Origin: Pseudomonadota bacterium
GTDB lineage: Bacteria; Myxococcota_A; UBA796; SXON01
Length of the DNA stretch: 64,000 nucleotides
Assembly: GCA_030684355.1 (NCBI GenBank)
Contig: JAUXTN010000067.1
Span: 1 to 64,000, forward strand
Direction: 5' to 3'
Each line of letters starts with the position of its first letter. Position 1 is the stretch's first letter. Shown here one piece after another: positions 1 through 8,055 of this stretch. The position numbers and the translations under genes are program-made. The notes beneath the pieces were generated by a model that saw only the letters and a program-made list of their open reading frames with translations, did not search any database and was not told the DNA's origin.

Positions 1-15
1 GCGGGGGTTCGACAG

Positions 16-137
16 TCTGGCCGGTGGCGATAGCGGAAGGGTCATACCCGTTCCCATTCCGAACACGGAAGTCAAGCCTTCTTGCGCCGATGGTACTGCA
101 GCGGCAACGCTGTGGGAGAGTAGGTAACTGCCGGCCG
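16..137 (+). rRNA. rrf: 5S ribosomal RNA
   Basis: The sequence has the conserved 5S core (CCCATTCCGAACACGGAAGTC at about 54-74 and GTGGGAGAGTAGG at about 111-123). The 5' end at 17-24 can pair with the 3' end at 130-136 to close helix I. About 120 nt long, as expected. It is followed at once by a strong intrinsic terminator, so it is probably the last gene of an rRNA operon whose 16S and 23S genes lie upstream of the window. The exact ends are uncertain by a few bases. Confidence 0.95.
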
Positions 138-145
138 CCTCATAC

Positions 146-190
146 AAAGACCCCCTTCAGCGAAAGCTGGAGGGGGTCTTTCGAGTTTTT
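146..190 (+). terminator. Intrinsic terminator of the rRNA operon
   Basis: A 16 bp stem (146-161 with 166-181, a single G-U pair) closes a GAAA tetraloop, and a run of five T follows at 186-190. This is a textbook Rho-independent terminator directly behind the 5S rRNA. Confidence 0.93.
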
Positions 191-487
191 GGAGCACGCC
201 TGCTAAGCCGCGACGGCGGGCGGGCCATGCCAACCTCGGACGCACCGCCAAGCCCTCCGTGTCGGCGGTCGCCTCATGCCCGTCTCCACCGCGAAGTCAC
301 ATGGCCCCGCCTAGTGCGATGGTGTCCCCGCCGACCGTGACTTGGTCCCGGTGCCACTGGTGGCGGCTGGGCCATGACGCGCCGGACCCCAGGGGGACCC
401 GGCCCACCGGGCCCCCCGATGAGCAGCTCGGGGCGACTGCCGCGGCATCCGAGCGATTTCGGATGCTCCAGCTTGACGCTGCCCGAC

Positions 488-521
488 CGACGGACGTCCG
501 TCGATAGCTGACGGACGTCAG
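488..521. promoter_or_regulatory. Pair of palindromes upstream of comM (candidate operator)
   Basis: The 420 bp between the rRNA terminator and comM hold no convincing gene. Its one clear structure is a perfect 16 bp palindrome, CGACGGACGTCCGTCG (488-503), followed by an imperfect one, CTGACG-GA-CGTCAG (508-521). Both contain GACGGACGTC, with starts 21 bp apart (489 and 510), about two helical turns, so one dimeric regulator could bind both on the same DNA face. Placement about 90 bp before the comM start suits an operator or activator site. The protein that might bind is unknown. Confidence 0.4.
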
Positions 522-610
522 TTGGCGGATGTGGCGAGCCGCCAATGATTCAAGGGGGTTGGGCTCGGCACGCATCGTGAAGAGGGCCCGTTCGAACGGA
601 GAACGGGTAC

Positions 611-2128
611 ATGCCAAGCGTCGTATACGGAGCAACCCTCTCGGGGGTGGACGCAGTGCGGGTAGGGGTTGAGGTCGACCTCCTGCGCCGCCTGCCACAG
701 GTCGTGATGGTGGGGCTCCCAGCGCCCTCGGTCCGGGAGAGCGCCGATCGGGTTCGCTCCGCAATCGTCGCCAGCGGGTTCGAGTTCCCCCGGCAGCGCG
801 TCGTGGTGGCGCTGGCACCCGCTGACCTTCGCAAAGAGGGCACGGCCTTCGACCTACCGATCGCCGTCGGCATCCTCGTCGAGGCGAAGCAGGTGCGTAC
901 CACGCGCGCGGCGAGATACCTCTTCGTCGGCGAGCTCTCGTTGACGGGGGAGCTCCGCCCCGTGCGCGGGACACTCGCCTTCGCGTGGCTCGCGCGAGCT
1001 GCAGGCTTCGATGGGATCGTAGTGCCGGCGGCGTGCGCTCCAGAGGCGGCGCTGGTGGAGGGGATCGAGGTCCGCGCCGCACAGACGCTGGGCGAGGTCA
1101 CGGCGTTCTTGAACGAGGAGCTCGACCTACCCGTCGGCGTACCGCGTCCGTGTGGGCCGCCGGCGTTCACCGCGGACCTCAGGGATCTGCGCGGGCAGGC
1201 AGGCGCGCGCGAGGCGCTCGAGGTCGCGGCCGCAGGCGGGCACAATTTGCTCTTGGAGGGCCCCCCGGGCTGTGGCAAGACCATGCTCGCCGCGCGGCTC
1301 CCCACGATCCTCCCGCGGATGACATTGGTCGAGGCCCTGGAGTGTACGCGGATCCACTCTGTCGCGGGGTTGCATGCGCCCGATGCCGGGGCACTGACCG
1401 TCCGGCCCTTCCGCGCGCCACACCATTCCATCTCGGCGGCCGGGCTCGTTGGCGGGGCCAGCTTGCGGCCGGGTGAGGTGACCTTGGCGCACAACGGGGT
1501 GCTGTTTCTCGACGAGTTCCCCGAGTTCCCACGTGGCGCGCGGGAAGTCCTCCGTGGGCCGCTGGAGGACCGCCGCATCGTGCTCGCGCGGGCGAGCGGC
1601 CGGGTCATTCTCCCGGCGGCCTTCGCGTTGGTCGCGGCCGCGAATCCGTGCCCATGCGGCAACCACGGCCATCCGACACGCCCGTGCGTCTGCCCCGAGG
1701 CGGCCCGCGAGCGGTACCGCGCCCGGCTGTCCGGCCCGTTGATCGACCGCATCGACCTCCGCATCGAGCTCCTCCCGATCCGCCCGTCCGAATTGCTCGG
1801 TGCGGCCGACGGAGAGTCCAGCGCGGTGGTGCGAGAGCGGGTGGAGCGCGCCCGTGAGATCCAGCGCGCCCGGTATGGCGACACCGCGACGTGCAACGCC
1901 GAGGTTCGCGCCGAGCAAGTGCAGGAAGCCGCGCAGGCGGAGAGCGCCGCGCTCGCCCTGTTGCAGACCCACCTGGAGTTGGGCTCCGCGAGCGCGCGCG
2001 TCGGTCGCCGCCTGCTGAAGGTCGCGCGTACGCTCGCCGATCTCGAGGGGGACACCAAGGTGCGACCGAGGCACGTCGCCCGCGCCGTCGGCCTGCGCTG
2101 CGACCTCGACGAGCGGGGTGTCGCGTGA
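611..2128 (+). CDS. comM: ComM/YifB-family AAA+ ATPase (Mg-chelatase-like)
   Basis: A 505-residue protein of the YifB/ComM family, the usual length. The N-terminal part (about 1-180) is a ribosomal-S5-like/Lon-protease-like fold. The AAA+ core follows, with Walker A GPPGCGKT near 217-224 and Walker B LFLDEF near 298-303. The cysteine-rich stretch NPCPCG and the C-terminal Mg_chelatase_C region are typical. ComM in naturally transformable Proteobacteria is a ring helicase that extends the heteroduplex during transformation; other members are uncharacterised. The start is the ATG at 611; a start-distal palindrome pair lies about 90 bp upstream. The stop overlaps the next gene (GTGA), which leads into recA, so co-expression with recA is likely. 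Family call secure; transformation role inferred. Confidence 0.93.
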   Translation: MPSVVYGATLSGVDAVRVGVEVDLLRRLPQVVMVGLPAPSVRESADRVRSAIVASGFEFPRQRVVVALAPADLRKEGTAFDLPIAVGILVEAKQVRTTRAARYLFVGELSLTGELRPVRGTLAFAWLARAAGFDGIVVPAACAPEAALVEGIEVRAAQTLGEVTAFLNEELDLPVGVPRPCGPPAFTADLRDLRGQAGAREALEVAAAGGHNLLLEGPPGCGKTMLAARLPTILPRMTLVEALECTRIHSVAGLHAPDAGALTVRPFRAPHHSISAAGLVGGASLRPGEVTLAHNGVLFLDEFPEFPRGAREVLRGPLEDRRIVLARASGRVILPAAFALVAAANPCPCGNHGHPTRPCVCPEAARERYRARLSGPLIDRIDLRIELLPIRPSELLGAADGESSAVVRERVERAREIQRARYGDTATCNAEVRAEQVQEAAQAESAALALLQTHLELGSASARVGRRLLKVARTLADLEGDTKVRPRHVARAVGLRCDLDERGVA

Positions 2129-2403
2129 GGCTCGCCCTGTTCGCCATCGGCACCATCGTCACCATCGACCGGATCGAGGGCCCCTACGCCGTCCTCGAAT
2201 GGGGAGATGTCGGGGTCACCGAGATTCCGATCACCGCGCTTCCCTCGGGCGCGCAGGAGGGCGACCGAATCGTCCTCCGCGCCCGCACCCTTCCACGATC
2301 TTCCGTCGCCCGCCACTCGGGAAGGAGGCCGCGTGGTGCGGCCCGAGCCCGTGGACAGCGCACGGACTGTGCCGGCCACGTGCCGGGAAACCAAGGAGTC
2401 TGA
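2125..2403 (+). CDS. DUF3006-family small protein
   Basis: A 92-residue protein starting at a GTG that overlaps the comM stop as GTGA. The first 55 residues match the DUF3006 pattern: [13 protein letters not shown], then [12 protein letters not shown] and a hydrophobic-charged ending, predicted to be a small beta-barrel-like domain. The last 35 residues are Arg-rich and low in complexity and may be poorly ordered. The stop is 1 nt before the recA start. No biochemical function is established for DUF3006. From memory, the domain is often found next to ComEC-like metallohydrolases in Firmicutes, which would fit the competence/recombination context here. Confidence 0.72.
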   Translation: MRLALFAIGTIVTIDRIEGPYAVLEWGDVGVTEIPITALPSGAQEGDRIVLRARTLPRSSVARHSGRRPRGAARARGQRTDCAGHVPGNQGV

Positions 2404-2404
2404 A

Positions 2405-3421
2405 ATGATGATCGTCAACGACAACAATCGCCAGGCCGCGCTCGCCGCGACGCTGATCGCCATCGAGAAGCAACATGGAAAGGGATCGGTGATGCGCCTC
2501 GATGGGCCGAGCGAGCCTGTCGCCGTGACACCCACGGGCTCGCTCGGCTTGGACCTGGCCCTGGGCTGTGGTGGCTACCCGCGTGGTCGAATCATCGAGA
2601 TCTACGGACCCGAGGCGAGCGGCAAGACGACCCTGACGCTCCACGCCATGGCGCAGATGCAGGCTGCCGGCGGCACGACGGCCTTCATCGACGCCGAACA
2701 CGCGCTCGACCCGCAGTATGCTGCTGCCCTCGGCGTTCGACTCTCCGATCTCATCCTGTCCCAGCCCGACAACGGAGAGCAGGCGCTCGACATCGTGGAG
2801 TTGCTGGTGCGCTCCGGCACGATCGACATGGTCGTGATCGACTCCGTGGCGGCCCTCGTGCCGCGCGACGAGCTCGAAGGGAACATGGGTGACATGCAGG
2901 TCGGCCTGCAGGCGCGCATGATGTCGAAGGCGATGCGGAAGCTCACGAACGTGGTGAGCAAGAGCAACACCACGCTCATCTTCATCAACCAGATCCGCCA
3001 GAAGATCGGGATGACGTTCGGCCCCTCCGAGGTCACCACCGGCGGCAACGCCCTGAAGTACTACGCCTCGGTGCGGCTCGACGTGCGCCGCATCGGCGCG
3101 GTGAAGAAGGGCGAGGACTCCGTCGGTAACCGAACGCGCGTGAAGGTCGTGAAGAACAAGCTGGCCCCTCCATTCCGGCAGGTCGAATTCGACATCCTCT
3201 TCGGGCGCGGCGTGAACCGGTCCGGGGAGATCTTCGACATGGCCGAGGCCCAGGGCAGCATCACGCGCTCGGGATCCTGGTACGCGTTCGGGGAGACCAA
3301 GCTGGGGCAGGGCCGCGACAAGGTGATCGAGCACCTGGAGACCAACCCGTCCGTGCTCAATCAGCTCGAGCGAGCGCTTTCGCCGGCGCGCGTCAACTGG
3401 GCGGTGACCGCCGAGGCGTAG
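2405..3421 (+). CDS. recA: Recombinase RecA
   Basis: A 338-residue RecA. It forms ATP-dependent filaments on single-stranded DNA, drives strand exchange and stimulates LexA cleavage. The Walker [10 protein letters not shown] lies near residues 67-75, the Walker B region reads [10 protein letters not shown], and the loops ([28 protein letters not shown]) are canonical. Two in-frame ATGs occur at 2405 and 2408; AAGGAG at 2393-2398 gives 6 or 9 nt spacing, so either may be used. The C-terminal acidic tail of many RecAs is short here. It lies 1 nt after the DUF3006 gene in one apparent operon with comM. I could not recognise a LexA box nearby. Confidence 0.97.
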   Translation: MMIVNDNNRQAALAATLIAIEKQHGKGSVMRLDGPSEPVAVTPTGSLGLDLALGCGGYPRGRIIEIYGPEASGKTTLTLHAMAQMQAAGGTTAFIDAEHALDPQYAAALGVRLSDLILSQPDNGEQALDIVELLVRSGTIDMVVIDSVAALVPRDELEGNMGDMQVGLQARMMSKAMRKLTNVVSKSNTTLIFINQIRQKIGMTFGPSEVTTGGNALKYYASVRLDVRRIGAVKKGEDSVGNRTRVKVVKNKLAPPFRQVEFDILFGRGVNRSGEIFDMAEAQGSITRSGSWYAFGETKLGQGRDKVIEHLETNPSVLNQLERALSPARVNWAVTAEA

Positions 3422-3478
3422 CGCCGTCGGCGCCTCGGGAGCTCCGACCATTCGTCGGGGCGTGCGGCCGGGACGTTG

Positions 3479-3552
3479 GCCGGGCGGGAGCTGCCCGTCC
3501 GGCTTCGTGCGGGGCTCCCTGGGCGGGTGGGAGGGGGTGACTCCTCCCACCC
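3479..3552. terminator. Two tandem GC hairpins between convergent recA and dihydroorotase genes
   Basis: Hairpin 1 pairs 3479-3488 with 3494-3503 (one G-U). Hairpin 2 is a perfect 10 bp stem, GGGTGGGAGG (3525-3534) with CCTCCCACCC (3543-3552). There is no T run on either side, so these may act as Rho-independent terminators of weak efficiency or as 3'-end stabilisers. They sit exactly between the recA stop (3421) and the opposing stop at 3560. Confidence 0.5.
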
Positions 3553-3559
3553 CTACGAC

Positions 3560-4882
3560 CTACGAGGCCCGGGCGTCCCCTGGGCGGACGAGGCTCCCCC
3601 GCACGTCGTCGTCCACGATGTGGCCCCGTTGGGCGACAAGGCGGCCTCCGACGTACACCTGCTCAGGCTTCACCCCCACCTTGTGGCCGACGAAGGGACT
3701 CCAGGCGACACGGGTGAGCAGGTCGGTGGTCGCCAGCTTCACGAGCTCGGTCTCGGTGAACAGGAGGAAGTCGGCGTCATACCCCGGCTTGATCCATCCC
3801 TTGCGGTGGAAGCCGAAGATGCGCGCGGGCGCCTCCGCACACAGCTGGACCATGCGTTCGATGGAGAGGCGGCCCTGGCGGATCGCAGCGATCAGCAGCG
3901 GAAAGGTGGTCTCGACCCCGGGGATGCCACACGGAGCGTCCCAGTACGGCAGCAGCTTCTCTTCACGGGTGTGGGGCGCGTGATCGCTCCCGATCGTGTC
4001 GATGCGGTTGCGGCGTACCGCGGTCCACAGGGCGCGGCGATCGACCTCGTCCCGGATCGGAGGGTTGCACTTGGTGAAGTTGCCCTGGCCCGTCTCGGTG
4101 GAGAGCCACAGGTGGTGCGGCGTCGCCTCGGTGGTGACCGGCGCCACGCCACGCACGTCCTCGAGGATCGCGAGCTCCGCGGAGGTGGAGACGTGGCAAA
4201 CGTGGACGGCGCGCTGGTAGGCCCGAGAGAGCTCCACCAGGCGCTTCACAGCGGCGGCGGCGGCGGAGGGCGGACGCACCTCGTTGTGCTCGGGCGAGGG
4301 GTTGCCGGCGAAGCGTTCGCGAGCGCCAGCGAGGAGCGCCTCGTCCTCGGCGTGGACACCCAGGAGGCCCCGGGTCTCCTGGAAGACGCGCACGAGCGTC
4401 GCGTCGTCCACGAGCAGGGGCCCAGTCGAGGCGCCCATGAAGACCTTGATGCCGCAAGCATCCCCGCTGTCCATGAGCTCGTTGAGCTCACCCAGGTTCT
4501 CCGCGGCAGCCCCGATCCAGAGGCCGTAGTTCGCACGCGAGGCCGCCGCAGCCAGGGCACGCTTCTCTTCCCAGATTGCCCGCGTCAGCGTCGGTGGAGA
4601 CGTATTCGGCATGTCGCAGACGGTCGTGACGCCGCCGGAGACGGCCGCACGCGTGCCCGACGCCCAGTCCTCCTTGTGGGGGTGCCCGGGTGAGCGGAAG
4701 TGCACGTGGGTGTCGATCACCCCAGGTACGAGGAACTTCCCGATTGCGGGGGTCTTGCGACGTGCGGGTCCGCCCGGACGCGCGCCGACGTAGACAATCC
4801 GTCCGTCCTCCACGCATACATCTGCGACCGCTCGACCACTCGAGCTCACAACGGTAGCGTCTTCTACGATCAGGTCATACAC
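3560..4882 (-). CDS. pyrC: Dihydroorotase / cyclic amidohydrolase (class I type)
   Basis: A 440-residue TIM-barrel amidohydrolase. The metal site is visible: the HxH motif in DTHVHFR, a lysine in GIKVFMG that would be carboxylated, HVCHVST and the aspartate in SDHAPHT. These fit class I dihydroorotases, which close carbamoyl-aspartate to dihydroorotate in pyrimidine synthesis; the closely related allantoinases and hydantoinases share most motifs. I favour dihydroorotase because of the class I-type HFR and SDHAPH motifs. No other pyr gene is adjacent. The start is taken as GTG 4882, giving a beginning VYDLIVEDATVV typical of the family; the ribosome-binding site is weak. Confidence 0.85.
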   Translation of the reverse strand: MYDLIVEDATVVSSSGRAVADVCVEDGRIVYVGARPGGPARRKTPAIGKFLVPGVIDTHVHFRSPGHPHKEDWASGTRAAVSGGVTTVCDMPNTSPPTLTRAIWEEKRALAAAASRANYGLWIGAAAENLGELNELMDSGDACGIKVFMGASTGPLLVDDATLVRVFQETRGLLGVHAEDEALLAGARERFAGNPSPEHNEVRPPSAAAAAVKRLVELSRAYQRAVHVCHVSTSAELAILEDVRGVAPVTTEATPHHLWLSTETGQGNFTKCNPPIRDEVDRRALWTAVRRNRIDTIGSDHAPHTREEKLLPYWDAPCGIPGVETTFPLLIAAIRQGRLSIERMVQLCAEAPARIFGFHRKGWIKPGYDADFLLFTETELVKLATTDLLTRVAWSPFVGHKVGVKPEQVYVGGRLVAQRGHIVDDDVRGSLVRPGDARAS

Positions 4883-4993
4883 GCCTGGACCCAGCCACGA
4901 TCTACGGCACCTAATGCACCTCTCCCGCTTCGACCACGTTCCCCCTTCACCCCAGCGGCGCGCGGGTACCCAACCTGCCGCCCGCGTGTGCGC

Positions 4994-5782
4994 ATGACGT
5001 CCAGGCAGACTGGAATCGTTCCTTCTCCCGCCCTTGTCTTCCTCGCCGGTCCGCCGTTTGGGGCCGAGCTCTTCACCGCGGTCATCGATCGTCTCGGGTG
5101 CGGAGAGGCGCGGTCGGTGATCGACGCCGCGGCACCGACCCACGGATGGAAGGACCGGGCGCAGGCCCTCGTACCGGACCTTGCTCGGCGTCCGACCGTG
5201 CTGGTTGCGCACGGCCTCGCGGTCCCCGCTGCCATCGCCGCCGCGCTGGCCACCCCGCCCGTCGCGCTGGTCCTCTGCAACGGGCCGCTGCGTGCGCTGG
5301 ACCCCGTCACACGGATGCTGGCGCGCGCCTGCGCGACCCGCGCCGGCGCCGCCGTCACGCAGCGGACCCTGCTTCAGCGCCGCGCGTGGATCGGATGGTT
5401 GGCCTCCTCCGCGGGCCTACGCAGGGCGGTCGTGAACCCGTACGTCATGGACCACGACACCGTCGCCGCGCTCTGCGGCCCCCTCGTCGACACCGCCGCC
5501 GGCCGCGCGGCCGTCGCCACCTACCTGGGGAGCCTCGTCTCCCTCCCTGATCCGCGCGCGCTCCGGTGCCCCGTGCTCCTCCTCTGGGGCGACGCCGATC
5601 CGCTGTATCCCATGGCCGAGGCAGCCTTTCTCGAGGCTGGCATCTCCACCGTAGAGCACCGTGCGGTGCCCGGAGGACAGCATGTCCACCCCGTCGAACG
5701 CCCCTGGGAGATGGCCGATCGGCTCGCGGCGTGGCTCCTGGATCAGGGGGTGGCGCTAGCACCCGCGACAGGGATGTCCTGA
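4994..5782 (+). CDS. Alpha/beta-hydrolase-fold protein lacking the nucleophile serine
   Basis: A 262-residue protein with the layout of an alpha/beta hydrolase: an early PALVFLAGPPFG strand and oxyanion region, a nucleophile-elbow-like segment VAHGLAVP (71-78), an acid in LLLWGDADPLYP (about 197-206) and a late histidine in GGQHVHP (227-233). At the elbow, the usual G-x-S-x-G is A-H-G-L-A, so the serine is replaced by glycine at position 74. It may therefore be a non-catalytic binding protein or use another residue. It is divergent from the dihydroorotase gene with about 110 bp between starts. The start is the first ATG after the divergent promoter zone. Substrate unknown. Confidence 0.7.
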   Translation: MTSRQTGIVPSPALVFLAGPPFGAELFTAVIDRLGCGEARSVIDAAAPTHGWKDRAQALVPDLARRPTVLVAHGLAVPAAIAAALATPPVALVLCNGPLRALDPVTRMLARACATRAGAAVTQRTLLQRRAWIGWLASSAGLRRAVVNPYVMDHDTVAALCGPLVDTAAGRAAVATYLGSLVSLPDPRALRCPVLLLWGDADPLYPMAEAAFLEAGISTVEHRAVPGGQHVHPVERPWEMADRLAAWLLDQGVALAPATGMS

Positions 5783-5822
5783 TTCCGCGCGACAGCAGGG
5801 GCGGCGGCGCCTTGGAGCCGAG

Positions 5823-5849
5823 GAGGATCAGCCTGGCAGGCTGATCCTC
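5823..5849. terminator. 12 bp perfect hairpin after the alpha/beta-hydrolase gene
   Basis: GAGGATCAGCCT (5823-5834) pairs perfectly with AGGCTGATCCTC (5838-5849) across a GGC loop. It lies 40 nt beyond the stop at 5782. There is no T run after it, so it could be a weak terminator, a transcript-end stabiliser, or a palindromic binding site for the following operon. Confidence 0.4.
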
Positions 5850-5948
5850 GCAGGGGTGGCGACGGGTGGCCCACCCCTTGCATATCAGGCTGACGGAGAC
5901 GCGACGGCCCGAGGCTGGCGAGTACCCCCCGCCCTCCTCACCGCGAGC

Positions 5949-5983
5949 AGGCGCCCGGACCCCCGGGCGCCTCGCTTCTTTTT
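5949..5983 (+). terminator. Intrinsic terminator before the FAD-oxidase operon
   Basis: AGGCGCCCG (5949-5957) pairs with CGGGCGCCT (5964-5972), and CGCTTCTTTTT follows with a T-rich run at 5976-5983. It would end transcripts coming from the alpha/beta-hydrolase gene about 65 bp before the next start. Confidence 0.6.
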
Positions 5984-6048
5984 GGGCCACTCCATCCGAT
6001 TCGACGCCTTGACCGTGCCAACCGGTCCCGTCCGGATAGAACGCCGCC

Positions 6049-8055
6049 GTGGATCTGGAACGTCTACGCGCCGTGGTGCCCGTGTCCGTCGATGTCGCGG
6101 AGCGCCTCGCCCACGCCCGGGACCTCTGGCCCCGCGGCACGATCGCGCTCGCTACCGGGGGGGCGATGGCGCCCTCGCCCGCGGCGGTCGCGTGGCCGCG
6201 CACGGAGGACGAGATCGCCGCGTGCGTTTCCTGGGCGCAGTCCGAGGGGGTCGCGATCGTGCCCTACGGCGCTGGGAGTGGCGTGTGCGGCGCGGCGGCC
6301 GGCCGCGCGGGCTCGTTGGCGCTCGATCTGAAGCGGATGAACCGCATCGGCCCCATCGAGGGGGACACCGTCCGGGTGCAACCCGGGGTGCTCGGGCAGC
6401 ACCTTGAGGACGCCCTGGAGCGCGTCGGCCGCGCCACGCGCCACAGCCCGTCCTCCATCTGGTGCTCGACCGTCGGGGGGTGGGCCGCCTCGCGGTCCGC
6501 CGGCCAATTCTCCAGCAAGTATGGTAAGTTCGAGGATATGGTCCTCGGCTTGCGGGTCGTGGCGCCTGCCGCGCGGTTCGGCACGGGCGCCTGGGCGGAG
6601 GGGGAGGACCTGGGGCCCTGGGTGATGGGCTCCGAAGGTGCGTTGGGCATCATCAGCGATCTCCTCGTGCGGACCGTTCCCGTCCCGGCCGCCCGCCGGC
6701 TCGGTGCGTGGCGCTTCGGGTCGGTCGAGGCCGCGTGGGATGCAATGCGGGGGCTCCTCCAGGCGGACCTCCACCCCGCGGTGCTGCGCCTCTATGACCC
6801 GGTCGACACGCGGATCGCCGGGAAGGGCACCGCCACGAAGGCCAGCGCCGGCGCGGGCTGGCTCGACGAGATCCGGCGCGCGGCCGAGTCCGTCCCCGCG
6901 CTCCGCTCGCACCTCTTGAGCCTGCCGCTCGCGTTGCCGCGCCTGCTCAACGCGCTCGCACAGGGCGTGTCGTCCGGATGCGTGCTGATCGCCGGGTGGG
7001 AAGGCGAGGCCGATGTCGTCGAGGTGTTGTCACGCTACGGCGGGGCGCTGCTCTCCAGCGGCGAGCCGCTCGGCGAGGAGCTTGGCGAGCACTGGTACGC
7101 GCACCGGCACGAGGTCAGCTACAAGTCGGCGCCCATCTTCGAGCGGGGGGGCTTCGCCGACACGATGGAGGTCGCGACCACCTGGTCCCGGCTCCCGGCC
7201 TTGTACGAGGGGGTTCGGGCTGCGTTGGGGCGCCACGTCCTGGTCATGGCGCACTTCTCCCACGTGTACCGGGAGGGGTGCAGCATCTACTTCAGCTTTG
7301 CCGGCGTGGGCAGGCTCGAGGTCTACGATGCCACCTGGCGGGACGCGTTGGCGGCCGCGTCCGCGGCTGGCGGCACCGTGGCCCACCATCACGGCGTCGG
7401 ACAGCTGAAGATGGAGGCCGCTGCGCGCGAGCTCGCTGGCATCGCCCCTCGGTTTCACGCGCTGAAGGCGCGGCTGGATCCCAAGGGTGTACTGAACCCG
7501 GGGCGGCTCTTCCCCCCGGTGGAGGTCCCCGAGCCGGCGCCCCCGGCACTCGGGATCGACCCGATCTCCCAGGTCGCTACGCTCGCGGCGCACGAGCCCG
7601 CGGCAACGCGGGATGCCTGGTTGGCAGGCGAGGGGTGGGAGCTCCGGTTTCCAGCCGTGGGGCCTCTCGCGTCAACGGTCTCGGCGCCGAAGCAGCCCTG
7701 GGAGACAAGGATCCTCGGTGCGAGCGCCCTTCTCGACGGTCGGCGCGCCGTGTTCCTGCCCGTGCCTCGCAGCGCGGCCGGACCGGACCCACGGGCGTCC
7801 CTCCCGCCGGACAGCTACGAAACGCTCACGGTGCCGATCGTGCGGCGCGGCGAAGCGGTTGCCTGCGTCGATGTCACGCTTGTCGAGTGCCTCGCCGCCG
7901 ACCTGCGCCCTACGCGGGTCCTGCCAGGGGCCGTCGAGTTCCGGGGGCCCGCGGCGGTCGAGCTCGCCGCGATGGCTACACGCACGAAAGTGCGGGTCCC
8001 TGCTCCCCCCGCTCCCCCCGCCGTCGCGGACCCCACCGAGGGGAGGGCGTCATGA
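6049..8055 (+). CDS. FAD-linked oxidase of the AGPS/GlcD superfamily
   Basis: A 668-residue flavoprotein. The N-terminal half is a PCMH-type FAD-binding domain (VPYGAGSGVCG near 78-88, later MGSEGALGIISDL). The C-terminal catalytic domain ends in RLDPKGVLNPGRLFPP near 490. The signature HHHGVG (about 446-451) is that of alkyldihydroxyacetonephosphate synthase and its bacterial relatives, rather than the GEHGIG of glycolate or D-lactate dehydrogenases. An extra 150-residue Pro-rich C-terminal extension is present. The start is GTG 6049. It overlaps the Fe-S gene by ATGA, a pairing typical of GlcD-GlcF type dehydrogenases, so its reaction (ether-lipid synthesis or 2-hydroxyacid oxidation) is unresolved. 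Confidence 0.8.
   Translation: MDLERLRAVVPVSVDVAERLAHARDLWPRGTIALATGGAMAPSPAAVAWPRTEDEIAACVSWAQSEGVAIVPYGAGSGVCGAAAGRAGSLALDLKRMNRIGPIEGDTVRVQPGVLGQHLEDALERVGRATRHSPSSIWCSTVGGWAASRSAGQFSSKYGKFEDMVLGLRVVAPAARFGTGAWAEGEDLGPWVMGSEGALGIISDLLVRTVPVPAARRLGAWRFGSVEAAWDAMRGLLQADLHPAVLRLYDPVDTRIAGKGTATKASAGAGWLDEIRRAAESVPALRSHLLSLPLALPRLLNALAQGVSSGCVLIAGWEGEADVVEVLSRYGGALLSSGEPLGEELGEHWYAHRHEVSYKSAPIFERGGFADTMEVATTWSRLPALYEGVRAALGRHVLVMAHFSHVYREGCSIYFSFAGVGRLEVYDATWRDALAAASAAGGTVAHHHGVGQLKMEAAARELAGIAPRFHALKARLDPKGVLNPGRLFPPVEVPEPAPPALGIDPISQVATLAAHEPAATRDAWLAGEGWELRFPAVGPLASTVSAPKQPWETRILGASALLDGRRAVFLPVPRSAAGPDPRASLPPDSYETLTVPIVRRGEAVACVDVTLVECLAADLRPTRVLPGAVEFRGPAAVELAAMATRTKVRVPAPPAPPAVADPTEGRAS

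Noticed and set aside
1..15. GGGGGTTCGAC at the window edge as a tRNA T-arm
   Set aside because: There is no acceptor stem or CCA end and it runs directly into 5S rRNA; it is likely part of the rRNA spacer.
259..507. An 82-codon open frame between 5S rRNA and comM
   Set aside because: Low-complexity Pro/Ser/Arg content, no ribosome-binding site and no family. It is probably non-coding and includes part of the palindrome pair.
3479..3552. The hairpins after recA as an attachment site or small RNA
   Set aside because: No repeat of either arm was seen elsewhere and no promoter precedes them; a transcript end between convergent genes is simpler.
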